Shown: positions 51,760 to 59,503, counted from the first letter of the stretch. The stretch is DNA of 64,000 nt from Gemmatimonadaceae bacterium (GCA_002726335.1 PBSR01000133.1:1-64000), one strand, 5' to 3'. Notes: generated by a model from the sequence alone, not told the origin. Made by a program: numbers and translations.

Positions 51760-52499
51760 CCGGCGCACTCCGCGCTCAGGAGGCCACTGTGGCGGCCCCG
51801 GCACAGGCCAACGGCCGGGACCACCACAACGGTTTCCTGCGCAAGAGCGGAACGCTCCGGGTGCTGCGCGACTGCCCGCTGTTCGAAACATTGGCAGAGA
51901 CCGTGATCGAAGACCTGGCGGCCCATGCCCGGATGCTGCAGGTGCGCGGCCGTTCGGTGCTGTCAGGGTCTGGCGAGAGGGGGCCTGGTCTGTGCATCCT
52001 GCGGCAGGGCGCGATGAAAGTCTGCTCGCCGCAAAGGCAGAATCGCGAGGTGATCCTGGCGCTGCTCGAGCCGGGGGACTTCTTCGGTGAATTCTCGGGG
52101 ATGGAGGCGCCTCCAGGGAGGTTCCGGGTCGTCGCGCTGCGGCGGTGCGAGTTGCTCGTGATCCCGGCCAGCGTGTTCGGTGAGCTGCTGCTGCGTGAGT
52201 CGGGTGTGCGGCTAGCGTGTCTGCAGGCGGTGGCCCGGCGCATCCGGCAGGCAGAGGACACATTGCGTCGTCTGACACTCGAAAACGTACATGGCCGCGT
52301 CGAGGACACGCTGCGACAGCTGGCAGCCAAGGGGGGTGAGTCTCACCCCGACGGGGTGCTGATCCGTCGCCGTCCGAGCCAGGTGCTGCTCGCAGGTCTG
52401 GCTGGCAGTACACGGGAGACCGTCAGCCGCGTGCTCCGGGATCTCGAAGCGCGACGGGTGATCGCCTGCGATGGGCGTCAGGTGCTGCTTCGATGCTGA
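51756..52499 (+). CDS. Crp/Fnr-family transcriptional regulator
   Basis: This 247-residue regulator has an N-terminal extension of about 35 residues, then a cNMP-type sensor domain (LRDCPLFETLAETVIEDLA, GLCILRQGAMKVC, LLEPGDFFGEFSGM). A long dimer helix follows, and a winged helix-turn-helix with recognition helix STRETVSRVLRDLEARRVI. No cysteine cluster of the FNR type is present. The sensor cassette has FGEFSGMEAPPGRFRVV, in which the Arg is kept but the following Ser/Thr of cAMP binders is Phe, so the ligand may not be cAMP. It starts on a GTG coupled to the upstream micropeptide and is followed 27 bases later by the ECF sigma gene, consistent with one regulatory unit. Confidence 0.9.
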   Translation: MTGALRAQEATVAAPAQANGRDHHNGFLRKSGTLRVLRDCPLFETLAETVIEDLAAHARMLQVRGRSVLSGSGERGPGLCILRQGAMKVCSPQRQNREVILALLEPGDFFGEFSGMEAPPGRFRVVALRRCELLVIPASVFGELLLRESGVRLACLQAVARRIRQAEDTLRRLTLENVHGRVEDTLRQLAAKGGESHPDGVLIRRRPSQVLLAGLAGSTRETVSRVLRDLEARRVIACDGRQVLLRC

Positions 52500-52526
52500 C
52501 GGTTCTGTTGCAGGAGTCCGACAGGG

Positions 52527-53105
52527 GTGTCAGATTGTGCCCGGGAGCATCGCTTGCAGGATACCGACTTCACATACGACAAACAGCTCGTGCGGCGAGC
52601 CGGCGACGGCGACGAGGAGGCGTCCCGCGAACTGGTGGAGCGGCACCAGGACCGGGTGTATCGCCTCAGCTACCGGCTGACGGGGGATGTCGAGGCGGCG
52701 CGCGATATCACCCAGGATACCTTCCTGCGTCTGCTGCAGAACCTACGCCGTATCGAGGACGGCCAGGCGCTGACGCGGTGGCTGACGCGCACGGCGACGA
52801 ATCTGACCAGGGATCGCTGGCGCACACGGCGGGACACGGTCGAATTCGACGACAGCTTTGAGGAAGGTAGTCGGTCGTCGTCCAGCCACCTGGTCGAGGA
52901 CGCACAGCTGGGAGAACGGATCCAGAGGGCGCTCATGGAGCTGCCGCACCGGTACCGTGAAGCTTTCGTCCTGCGCCACGTGGAGGATCTGAGCCACGAG
53001 CAGATGTGCGATCAACTCGGCATCGGCCTGTCGGCCGTGAAGGTCCGCATCCATCGTGCCTGCCACATGCTCAGAGAACTGTTACCCGAGTACGAGGAAG
53101 AGTAA
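52527..53105 (+). CDS. ECF-type RNA polymerase sigma factor
   Basis: This alternative sigma factor has 192 residues. Region 2 is clear (LVERHQDRVYRLSYRLTGD, then AARDITQDTFLRLLQNL), followed by a Ser-rich linker (EEGSRSSSSHLVED) and region 4 (LPHRYREAFVLRHVEDLSHE, then LGIGLSAVKVRIHRACHML). It directs polymerase to a set of stress or envelope genes not identifiable here. No zinc-finger anti-sigma gene follows. Instead the next gene encodes a single-pass membrane protein with a CBM48-like domain, which may play the anti-sigma role. The GTG at 52527 has an AGGAG 15 bases upstream and ACAGGGG closer in, so the exact start is moderately sure. Confidence 0.92.
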   Translation: MSDCAREHRLQDTDFTYDKQLVRRAGDGDEEASRELVERHQDRVYRLSYRLTGDVEAARDITQDTFLRLLQNLRRIEDGQALTRWLTRTATNLTRDRWRTRRDTVEFDDSFEEGSRSSSSHLVEDAQLGERIQRALMELPHRYREAFVLRHVEDLSHEQMCDQLGIGLSAVKVRIHRACHMLRELLPEYEEE

Positions 53106-53114
53106 ACCATAGCC

Positions 53115-53723
53115 ATGAACAGCGGGAAGCCACTCGATGGCGAACTGGACGGTGCCCTGGCACGGGCCGTCGAGATCCTGAAAACACCGCCGCCCGCGTC
53201 GCTGCCAACGAACTTCGCGGCAGATGTGGCGCAGCAGGCGGCGCGACCGGCCGACACGTCACCCGGCTGGCTGAGCGAGTGGGCTGCCAGCTGGTTCCGG
53301 GTGCAGACACGGCAGGTTCGGCCGGCGCTGCAGTGGGCGATGGTGGCGGCCCTGTGTGTCGTGACCGGTGTGCTCACCTCCCGCTGGAGCGGCCCCGACG
53401 ACGACGACCGCATGATCCTGGTGCGCTTCTCGGTGGCGGCTCCGTCGGCGCACAGCGTCTCGGTGGCGGGGGACTTCAACGGCTGGGACGCGCGGGCGAT
53501 CCGCCTGGCCGATGCCAACGGGGACGGACACTGGCAGGCGGTGGTGCCGGTGATGCCGGGGGTTTACCAGTACATGTTCGTCGTCGATGGTCAGCGCTGG
53601 ATCACCGATCCGCAGGCGGCCGAGAGTGTGGCCGACGGCTTCGGCCAGCAGAACTCCCTGATGCGGATCCTCGAGATGCCGCCGCCGAACGAGGCGAGCG
53701 AGGGAATCGTTGACTTTCTGTAG
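53115..53723 (+). CDS. Single-pass membrane protein with C-terminal CBM48/early-set glycogen-binding-like domain
   Basis: The 202 residues divide into a cytoplasmic N-terminal part (1-72), one TM helix (ALQWAMVAALCVVTGVLTS, about 73-91), and a domain that resembles the isoamylase N-terminal/AMPK glycogen-binding fold: VRFSVAAPSAHSVSVAGDFN, GWDA, GVYQYMFVVDGQRWITDP. This architecture, coded immediately after an ECF sigma gene, suggests a membrane sensor whose inner part restrains the sigma factor and whose outer domain senses a glycan or peptidoglycan-like ligand. That role is inference, as no known anti-sigma motif is seen in the N-terminal part. The ATG is nine bases after the sigma stop; its end overlaps the next gene by 14 bases. 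Confidence 0.82.
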   Translation: MNSGKPLDGELDGALARAVEILKTPPPASLPTNFAADVAQQAARPADTSPGWLSEWAASWFRVQTRQVRPALQWAMVAALCVVTGVLTSRWSGPDDDDRMILVRFSVAAPSAHSVSVAGDFNGWDARAIRLADANGDGHWQAVVPVMPGVYQYMFVVDGQRWITDPQAAESVADGFGQQNSLMRILEMPPPNEASEGIVDFL

Positions 53724-54528
53724 GCTGATCCTGTCTCTGTCGCTCTCGCTGAGCCCCGTAGCGGCCGACACTGTCATCGCCGCCGCCGCCGAAGACCTCG
53801 TCAAACTCGGTGTGGACAGGGAGGCGGCAGTACATCTGCTGGACAGCTGGGTGGCGGTGGCCGGGGCCCCGCCGGCGGACAGCCTCGTGCAGGCCATCGC
53901 CGGCGCCCTGCGTTTTCAAGCCCCTGTGGATCTGATCATCGACAAGACGTCGGAGGGGCTGGCGAAACAGATCCCGCCCCATCGGTTGCTGCCGGCGCTG
54001 GATCGCTGGGGGCGGGAGCTCAGTCAGGCGTGCGAGATCGCCGCACGACTGCACAAGCGGTTCGACGCGGGGCGTGTGTCCGTGCGCGAAACGGTGCTGC
54101 GAGTGCACCTGCTGCGACGCAGTCGGGCGGATGGGGTCTGGCTCCGCCGACTGTTTGCCAGTGCCCTCGAGAGTGAACCCTCGGTGGGCGGATTCCTGCG
54201 GGCCAGCGAAGCGGTCGCCCACCTGCGCCATCTGGGCCTGAGCGACGACGAGGCCGTCTCCGTAGGCCAACACTTTCTGGCGGCCGGCGTGTCGGCCGGC
54301 GACATGGATGATCTCCTGCGTGCCATCGAGGTGGCGGGCGAGGGCTTGCCGTTGGCCGAGGCAGCACGTCAGGTCAGCGAGCGTGTCACCGAGGGCTGGA
54401 CGGCAGAAGAGGTGATGACGCACACAGGATCGGCAGTTCCGGACGGCCTGCGGGAACGGGAGCAGGATACAGACGTCGGCCGGGTAGCAGACCGGAACAA
54501 CGAGGAGAACGATGATGACAATGACTGA
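53710..54528 (+). CDS. Secreted helical protein of unknown function in the sigma-factor operon
   Basis: I do not recognise the family. The 272-residue chain starts on a TTG overlapping the previous gene. It has a short signal peptide (FCRLILSLSLSLSPVAA, cleavage after VAA), then an alpha-helical body rich in Ala, Leu, Arg and Asp with repeated helices of similar pattern (LVKLGVDREAAVHLLDSW, LRHLGLSDDEAVSVGQHF). These two segments look like internal repeats of a helical hairpin (L-G-V/L-xx-xxAV). The C-terminus is very acidic (NNEENDDDND). Its location after the CBM48 membrane protein suggests a periplasmic partner in the same signalling pathway. It overlaps the receiver gene start by 17 bases. 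Confidence 0.7.
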   Translation: MTFCRLILSLSLSLSPVAADTVIAAAAEDLVKLGVDREAAVHLLDSWVAVAGAPPADSLVQAIAGALRFQAPVDLIIDKTSEGLAKQIPPHRLLPALDRWGRELSQACEIAARLHKRFDAGRVSVRETVLRVHLLRRSRADGVWLRRLFASALESEPSVGGFLRASEAVAHLRHLGLSDDEAVSVGQHFLAAGVSAGDMDDLLRAIEVAGEGLPLAEAARQVSERVTEGWTAEEVMTHTGSAVPDGLREREQDTDVGRVADRNNEENDDDND

Positions 54529-54946
54529 TTTTCAACACACCGGAAACAAGGCGGCCACCGTGCCGTCGACCCGAGGTCGAGTGTTGCTCGTCGAGGATGA
54601 CGAACTCATTCGCGGGGCCATGGAGATCCTGCTGTCGGAGCGCCTCGAGGTGGTGGCTGCGGCCAGTGCCGAGGCGGCTCTCGACGGCTTTGTCGCCGGC
54701 CGCTACGATGTCCTGGTCACCGATCTCGGGTTGCCCGGCCGCAAGGGCGACGAGCTGCGCCGGGCCCTGTGCGAGGTCGATCCGGGTCTGACGGCGATAC
54801 TGATCACCGCCAACGACCTGACCGACGATGATCCGCGCCTCGAGGGGTTCGAGACCTGGTGGCAAAAGCCCCTGTTCGACCTGGACGCCGTGCTCGACCA
54901 CGTCGAAGCGGCGGCGTCCCGGAACCGCCTGAGGCGCGCCGGGTAG
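54512..54946 (+). CDS. Stand-alone response-regulator receiver domain
   Basis: This 144-residue protein is a single CheY-like receiver without an output domain. VLLVEDDELI holds the acidic pocket, YDVLVTDLGLPG the phospho-acceptor Asp71, ILITAND the switch Thr, and WWQKPL the conserved Lys. It should be phosphorylated by a histidine kinase, but no kinase gene is in the window. GGAGAACG precedes the ATG, and a second ATG two codons on could also be used. It is the last gene of the run that begins at 51130 and ends before a strong bidirectional terminator, so it probably belongs to the same regulatory unit as the sigma factor. Confidence 0.9.
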   Translation: MMTMTDFQHTGNKAATVPSTRGRVLLVEDDELIRGAMEILLSERLEVVAAASAEAALDGFVAGRYDVLVTDLGLPGRKGDELRRALCEVDPGLTAILITANDLTDDDPRLEGFETWWQKPLFDLDAVLDHVEAAASRNRLRRAG

Positions 54947-54984
54947 GCATCAGCACCGTGTAGACTTCTATCGCCCGTCAGGAA

Positions 54985-55037
54985 AACGGGGCGGTGCGCT
55001 GGGGGAGGATCATCTCTCAGCGCACCGCCCCGTTCTT
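54985..55037. terminator. Bidirectional terminator with a 17-bp perfect stem
   Basis: AACGGGGCGGTGCGCTG (54985-55001) pairs perfectly with its complement at 55018-55034 around a 16-base loop. A-rich sequence (GGAAAA) on the left and T-rich sequence (GTTCTTCGTTTC) on the right allow it to end both the receiver operon and the convergent histidine phosphatase gene. The right arm also encodes the last codons of the phosphatase. Confidence 0.9.
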
Positions 55038-55721
55038 CGTTTCTGCGGCGAGTACCCGGGCGCGTGACTGCGCATTCGAAGTGACGTGGTCCTCCGGCAG
55101 GTGCGCCGTGTCCATGCGCCGCACCAGTTCGACGGTGTCCGCACAGCGAAATGTCGTCAGAGCACAGTTCCACCCAGGAGTGGGCACGGTGATCTGCTCG
55201 GGAGCGCACCGGCGCAGCAGGTGGTCGGTGGCGCCTCCCGCCGTGGCGCCATGACCGACCAGCAGGACGTCACCCTCATCGCTGTCGAGGAGATGGTCTA
55301 CGAGGGGACCGACACGTGCCTCGACTTCGTTGTCCGTCTCAGCGTGGGTCGTCCACCACTCGTCGGGGAAATCCGCGGCCACGGACACGCGCCGGTGGAG
55401 CCGGTCCAGCTGTTGGCCGGTCATGCCGACGAAGCCGCGCATCTGCTCGGCCTTCTTGACGATCTCCCGCAGCGGTACTGCCGGTCGTACCTGAGCGTCG
55501 ACGACCTCGGCGACCTGACAGGCGGTCTCGACGGTTCGGCGGTACGGCGAGCAGTAGATCCGGCCGTCGAATCCCGTGGCGTCCAGGCGCTCGCCCAGAA
55601 GCTGGGCCTGACGATTGCCTCGCACACTCAACGGCGGATCACCGGGCGGGTAGTCGGCATGGGACCAGGTGTCGGCGCCGGCGGGCAGGACCTGCCCGTG
55701 GCGGGTGATGTGGAGGAGCAT
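55017..55721 (-). CDS. Histidine phosphatase superfamily protein (phosphoglycerate mutase-like)
   Basis: The active site RHG is at residues 7-9 (LHITRHGQV), and the rest of the pocket follows: YCSPYRRTVETA with the second Arg, LREIV, and VLLVGHGATAGGATDHLL with the second catalytic His. The family forms a phosphohistidine intermediate and includes cofactor-dependent mutases, fructose bisphosphatases and phosphoprotein phosphatases. The 234-residue length and the MTGQQLDRLHRRV insert do not single one out. The ATG at 55721 has GGAG-like sequence nearby on the same strand (CTGAGGTCAGG). It follows the small zinc-ribbon gene by 21 bases. Confidence 0.88.
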   Translation of the reverse strand: MLLHITRHGQVLPAGADTWSHADYPPGDPPLSVRGNRQAQLLGERLDATGFDGRIYCSPYRRTVETACQVAEVVDAQVRPAVPLREIVKKAEQMRGFVGMTGQQLDRLHRRVSVAADFPDEWWTTHAETDNEVEARVGPLVDHLLDSDEGDVLLVGHGATAGGATDHLLRRCAPEQITVPTPGWNCALTTFRCADTVELVRRMDTAHLPEDHVTSNAQSRARVLAAETKNGAVR

Positions 55722-55742
55722 CCTGACCTCAGACGCCGAAGG

Positions 55743-56123
55743 TCATCTTCCCACGGGGCGATGGGTCTGTGGTACAGAGTGGCGCTGGCCACGGTCGGTG
55801 GACACCTTGCGGCCGGACTCGGCACTGTTCTGTGGCTTTTCCCCACCACCCGCCTCCTCCCGTTCGTCCGACTCTTCATCGGCTTCGAAGTAATCACCGT
55901 AGGCCTCTACGAGAGCCGGCGTCTCCCGCACATATGCCTGCCACTCCTGTGTCACCTTGTCTTCGTCGACACATTTGTGGCAGGTGATCACCATGTTCAG
56001 CTGATTGACCCCCTGAAAGCCCCGACCATAACATCGATTGCAGTTCTTCTTGGTCCGGTGCCTCGAGATGATCTCCTTGGCCTTTTCAAGGTGTTCGTCG
56101 GGCAGCTTCGGTACGTCTTCCAA
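55743..56123 (-). CDS. Small zinc-ribbon (DnaJ-like CxxCxGxG) protein
   Basis: This 126-residue protein has one putative zinc site, CNRCYGRGF and ITCHKC, which resembles half of a DnaJ cysteine-rich domain. A helical start (LPDEHLEKAKEIISRHRTKKN) precedes it, and a charged, disordered C-terminal half follows (EADEESDEREEAGGGEK). It may bind unfolded protein or RNA, but no known family is recognised with confidence. The TTG at 56123 is well supported by GGGGAGG nine bases upstream. It appears to share a transcript with the histidine phosphatase. Confidence 0.72.
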   Translation of the reverse strand: MEDVPKLPDEHLEKAKEIISRHRTKKNCNRCYGRGFQGVNQLNMVITCHKCVDEDKVTQEWQAYVRETPALVEAYGDYFEADEESDEREEAGGGEKPQNSAESGRKVSTDRGQRHSVPQTHRPVGR

Positions 56124-56225
56124 TGTGACCTCCCCTGGTTGCAGAAACTCGTCGTCCCTGGGAAGATGATACCCGAATGCGATTCGGACAAACGCCGAGA
56201 GAATGAGGGGACCTCACAAACAAGA

Positions 56226-56263
56226 AAGCCCCCGGATGCTGACGCTTCCGGGGGCTTCTTTTT
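56226..56263 (-). terminator. Terminator after tRNA-Asp (bidirectional)
   Basis: AAGCCCCCGGA (56226-56236) pairs with TCCGGGGGCTT (56247-56257), a perfect 11-bp stem with a 10-base loop. On the minus strand the stem is followed by TCTTG and ends the tRNA transcript. On the plus strand CTTTTT follows, so it could work in both directions. Confidence 0.85.
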
Positions 56264-56264
56264 A

Positions 56265-56341
56265 TGGCGGGACCGACGGGACTCGAACCCGCGACCTCCT
56301 GCGTGACAGGCAGGCGTTCTAACCAGCTGAACTACGATCCC
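56265..56341 (-). tRNA. tRNA-Asp (anticodon GTC)
   Basis: The 77-nt minus-strand sequence folds into a complete cloverleaf. The acceptor stem pairs GGGATCG with CGGTCCC and has discriminator G and an encoded CCA. The D-arm is TTCAGCTGGTTAGAA, the anticodon stem CCTGC/GCAGG encloses loop CTGTCAC with anticodon GTC, and the T-arm has GGTTCGAGTCC. It is flanked by its own promoter upstream and a terminator directly downstream. Confidence 0.97.
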
Positions 56342-56364
56342 AAGTCATGTTTCACAGCGAGAAA

Positions 56365-56393
56365 AAGCTAACGGCGGCTCCCTTCATTGTCAA
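56365..56393 (-). promoter_or_regulatory. Promoter of tRNA-Asp
   Basis: On the minus strand TTGACA (56393-56388), a 17-bp spacer and TAGCTT (56370-56365) lie 24 bases upstream of the tRNA 5' end. The -35 is consensus, as expected of a strongly expressed stable RNA. Confidence 0.65.
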
Positions 56394-56410
56394 CGGCGAC
56401 CGGGGTTGGG

Positions 56411-56944
56411 TCAGCCGATCATATGCCGCTTGTCCCACTGTTCGCCCTCTTTCTTTATGCGCTTCAGCGCGCCGCGCATCAGCTGTCGCTTGAGAGGAGC
56501 CAGGTGGTCGATGAACAGTTTGCCGTCGAGATGGTCGATCTCGTGCTGCAGGACCCGGGCATAGAAGCCGTCGGCGGTAAACTTGAAGAGTTCGCCAGCC
56601 TGGTCGACGGCCGAGACTTCGATGTTCGTGTAGCGCGACACGTCACCGTAGACATCGGGGATGCTCAGGCACCCCTCCTCGGCGGTGACCATACCCTGGC
56701 CGATGTCGATCACGGGATTGACCAGGGCGATGGGAGGCAAGCTCGGCTCGGCGCTGGATACGTCGACGATGATGACCCGCCGACAGACGCCGATTTGTGG
56801 CGCCGCCAGTCCCACGCCTTCGGCCTCCTCGAGGCTGTCGAAGAGATCGCGGATCAGAGCCCGGACCTCGTCGTCGACCTCGGTGACGGGGCTGCAGGTA
56901 CGGCGTAGAACCTTGGAGCCGTATTGAACGATTTCCCGGACCAA
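56411..56944 (-). CDS. def: Peptide deformylase
   Basis: This metalloenzyme removes the formyl group from the N-terminal Met of new proteins. All three motifs are present: GVGLAAPQ (43-50), EEGCLSIP with metal ligand Cys92, and QHEIDHLDG with His134, Glu135 and His138. The 177 residues match the usual length. The TTG at 56944 follows the larE-like stop by seven bases, with GAGAG in between. No fmt gene is adjacent, which is the more usual partner; here it closes an operon with the larE-like and ATP-grasp-like genes. Confidence 0.96.
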   Translation of the reverse strand: MVREIVQYGSKVLRRTCSPVTEVDDEVRALIRDLFDSLEEAEGVGLAAPQIGVCRRVIIVDVSSAEPSLPPIALVNPVIDIGQGMVTAEEGCLSIPDVYGDVSRYTNIEVSAVDQAGELFKFTADGFYARVLQHEIDHLDGKLFIDHLAPLKRQLMRGALKRIKKEGEQWDKRHMIG

Positions 56945-56951
56945 GTCGCTC

Positions 56952-58034
56952 TCAGTCCAGCGGATTCAGGTCGAGGGCGACGTAACGGGCCCCCGAGGCT
57001 TCGGCGGCGGCGATGAGGCTGGCACGAGAAGCCTCGTCGCTCAGGCCCGATGCCGCGTCGGGGCCCAGGCGCACCCAGGTGATCTGCTGTGTCTCGCCGG
57101 ATTCAGCCCTGCCGAGGCCCAGGCGGGCAGCCGCGGCGATGACTGGCTCCGGGCCGTCGTCCCCGGCAGGCACGTCGGCTGGCTCATGCAGCATTTCGTT
57201 CAGAGATCCGGAGCGGAAGCCGCGCAGATCGGCGGTAACCCGCACGTACCCCATCTGGCCAAGCCCCGTCGCCAACCGTGAGCGCAGGTCGGAATCGGCG
57301 AGCAGTCTTTCGAGATCATCCACGGGCAACTCGATCCGGGCGACGTCGTTATGATGGCGAACCCGCACGTGTGAATCAAAGCCCTGCTGGCGAACCATTC
57401 GCTCGGCGTCGTCCACCCGCCGCAAACCCTCGGACGTGAGCGGCGTGCCGTACGGGAAGCGGGAGGACAGGCAGGCCATGGCGGGGCGGTTCCACACGGG
57501 AATGTCCCAACGCCTGGCCAGCTCGCGTACGTCGGCCTTGGTGAATCCGGCTTCCTTCAGAGGCGCCCGTACGCCGTGCTCGCTCGCCGCTGTGGCCCCG
57601 GGACGGTAATCGCCAACATCGTCCTTGTTGTTCCCGTAGAGCAGGTTGTCCACCTGCAGCTCCGTGGCCAGCTGCTCCATGTGGACGAACAACTCCGTCT
57701 TGCAGAAGTAGCAGCGATCAATTGGATTGCTGGCGTAGTCGGGGTTGTCGAGTTCCCGCGTCTCGACGATTCGATGGCGGATGCCGAAGCGCTGTACGAT
57801 GTCGACAGCCAGCTCAAGTTCACCTTCGGCGTAGCTCTCGGAGTCGGCGGTGACAGCGATGGCCTCTTCCCCCAACACGCGCTGGGCGGCGACGGCCAGC
57901 AGGGCACTGTCGACACCACCCGAATAGCCGATGAGGACCCGCCCGAGTCCGCGCAGGATGTCGTTGAGCGACCCGAGCTTGTCGTCCAGCGAGCGGCCAT
58001 CGACGGCGGCGTCTTCGATCTGCAGGGTCGTCAT
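56952..58034 (-). CDS. larE: LarE-type ATP-dependent sacrificial sulfur transferase
   Basis: LarE adenylylates and thiolates the pyridinium of the nickel-pincer nucleotide cofactor. The PP-loop motif SGGVDS is at 38-43; NPIDRCYFCKTELF (103-116) and MACLSSRFPYG with Cys188, the equivalent of the sulfur-donor Cys of sacrificial LarE, are also present. The chain is 360 residues, about 80 longer than usual. The extra end repeats a short strand-helix element: GYVRVTADLRGFRSGSLNE is followed by an ASGARYVALDLNPLD segment. No larB, larC or lactate racemase gene is in the window, so it may serve another thiolation pathway. Its ATG overlaps the stop of the ATP-grasp-like gene (TGATG), indicating tight coupling. 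Confidence 0.88.
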   Translation of the reverse strand: MTTLQIEDAAVDGRSLDDKLGSLNDILRGLGRVLIGYSGGVDSALLAVAAQRVLGEEAIAVTADSESYAEGELELAVDIVQRFGIRHRIVETRELDNPDYASNPIDRCYFCKTELFVHMEQLATELQVDNLLYGNNKDDVGDYRPGATAASEHGVRAPLKEAGFTKADVRELARRWDIPVWNRPAMACLSSRFPYGTPLTSEGLRRVDDAERMVRQQGFDSHVRVRHHNDVARIELPVDDLERLLADSDLRSRLATGLGQMGYVRVTADLRGFRSGSLNEMLHEPADVPAGDDGPEPVIAAAARLGLGRAESGETQQITWVRLGPDAASGLSDEASRASLIAAAEASGARYVALDLNPLD

Positions 58035-59503
58035 CAGAAGGCCGCCTCACCGCCGGCGGGCTCCCGCACGGCGGCCGGTACGAGGACGGCGTCGATCATG
58101 CCGTGAAGGATCTTCTTGTCAGCGGGACAGACCAGGCAGTGCACGCCGGCCAGGGTAACGTCTTCTGCCGTATGGCCGCCAAGGGCGTAGTAGTAGGGCC
58201 GCAGCAGAACCCGGCCGTGCATCGACTTGATCTCGTCGCTCTCGAAGTCGTAGTAGCGGGCCGGCAGGCGGGCTCCCTTGTGAAACTTCTGCAGCACGTG
58301 CGGCGTCGTGGTGAAGGACTGCAACGCCGTTTGCAGGGCGGCCTGCCACTCTTCTTCCGGGACATCGTGACCGATCACGACTCCCTTGCTCTGCTGGGCG
58401 TCTTCGGCAAACCCGGAAGGTTTGATGACGAGCTCACGCTGCTTCTTGCTCAGGTGCATCAACTCGGTCCAGTCCGATACCACACGGCCACCGATCTCCA
58501 GGTCGGAGATTGCGGCATGTGGGGGTACGGGGGTTGAATCGAGAACCCAGGTGTGGGGGATGACGGCCTTCAACAGGTCGTGGGCATCGCGGGTCAGTTC
58601 CCGCTCCCAGAAGTCGACCAGGCGGGGATGGTGGAAGAGGGCGAGCCACATCTTCTCTTCGAGGAAGGCCTTCATCGGCGGCGTGACACGCACCGAGTTC
58701 TTCTTGGCGTGGTAGGAGAGCAGCTCCACCTTCGGGATATTGGGCAGATCGAAAAGTTCAAAGAACCGATAGACCACGTCGGCCCGGGTTCGTACGCCAT
58801 CGATTTCGAAGAGAACCCCATCGTCATCGACGTGCAGGTTCCTGGGATGACAGCAGTGCACGGGACGACCGCGTTGGCGCAGGGCGGCGGCAAGCCAGAC
58901 CATCTCCTCACGGTAGGCGTCGGACTCGTCGGAGACGATGATACAGACCACAGGATCGTGCTCTTTGGCCTTTGCACCGGCGACGACGGCGTCGTAGAAA
59001 CCATCGACGAGGCCGTGGGCGCCGCCCACCAGATCATACCCGAGTTCAGCGTACGAAGCCGACACCTGGGCGGTGAAGCCGATGCCGCCTGGGAGCCAGT
59101 CGAACTCGGCCACGCGCAGGCCATCCGCGGTGACGATCAGGTCGGGTCGCAGGACCGCCGGCAGATGCGACTTGACGCGGTTGAGGCGGGACAGCTCGAT
59201 GGCTCGTTCTGTCTTGCCAGCGTCGAGATACCGGTGCACGAAGGCCGGCTGCAGGCCCTTCACGCTCTGGTGGTAGAGCAGGTTGCACGCCTTGTTGAAG
59301 GCGTGGGTTGCCGGTCCCAGCCGGACGAGCACCTCGTGCTGATCCGGCGTCAGCCAGAAGGGCTCCGGCGAGATACGCCAGGGAAGCCTGCTCTCAGCGT
59401 GCAGCCGTGAGCGATCGCCCTCGAAGAGGAACTCGACGGGGGCGCTTTCGTTGATTCGCCGACAGATTTCACGAGGGTCGGACCGGGTCGCGCAGACAGA
59501 CAT
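58034..59503 (-). CDS. ATP-grasp-like protein of unknown substrate, coupled to larE
   Basis: This 489-residue cytoplasmic protein has features of circularly permuted ATP-grasp ligases. LRPDLIVTADGLRVAEFDW and the Gly-rich LPGGIGF form a substrate/nucleotide-side region. A Rossmann-like middle (DPVVCIIVSDESDAYREEM, RGRPVHCCHP) follows. A C-terminal segment, ELVIKPSGFAEDAQQSKGVV, resembles an ATP-grasp lysine and Gly-rich loop, with VLQKFHKGARLPARYYDFE and LLRPYYYALGG after it. I cannot name the family with certainty. The ATG at 59503 is used because an upstream in-frame TTG at 59578 lies on the promoter -35 box. Coupling to the LarE-like gene suggests that the two act on the same small molecule, for example ligation followed by thiolation (inference). 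Confidence 0.65.
   Translation of the reverse strand: MSVCATRSDPREICRRINESAPVEFLFEGDRSRLHAESRLPWRISPEPFWLTPDQHEVLVRLGPATHAFNKACNLLYHQSVKGLQPAFVHRYLDAGKTERAIELSRLNRVKSHLPAVLRPDLIVTADGLRVAEFDWLPGGIGFTAQVSASYAELGYDLVGGAHGLVDGFYDAVVAGAKAKEHDPVVCIIVSDESDAYREEMVWLAAALRQRGRPVHCCHPRNLHVDDDGVLFEIDGVRTRADVVYRFFELFDLPNIPKVELLSYHAKKNSVRVTPPMKAFLEEKMWLALFHHPRLVDFWERELTRDAHDLLKAVIPHTWVLDSTPVPPHAAISDLEIGGRVVSDWTELMHLSKKQRELVIKPSGFAEDAQQSKGVVIGHDVPEEEWQAALQTALQSFTTTPHVLQKFHKGARLPARYYDFESDEIKSMHGRVLLRPYYYALGGHTAEDVTLAGVHCLVCPADKKILHGMIDAVLVPAAVREPAGGEAAF

Noticed and set aside
54985..55034. Inverted repeat as transposon ends
   Set aside because: The arms are adjacent with a 16-base loop and flanking A and T runs, which is a bidirectional terminator; no transposase is near.
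55086..56306. A 406-codon plus-strand frame crossing the histidine phosphatase, zinc-ribbon gene and tRNA region
   Set aside because: It is antisense to two well-supported genes and runs into the terminator next to tRNA-Asp.
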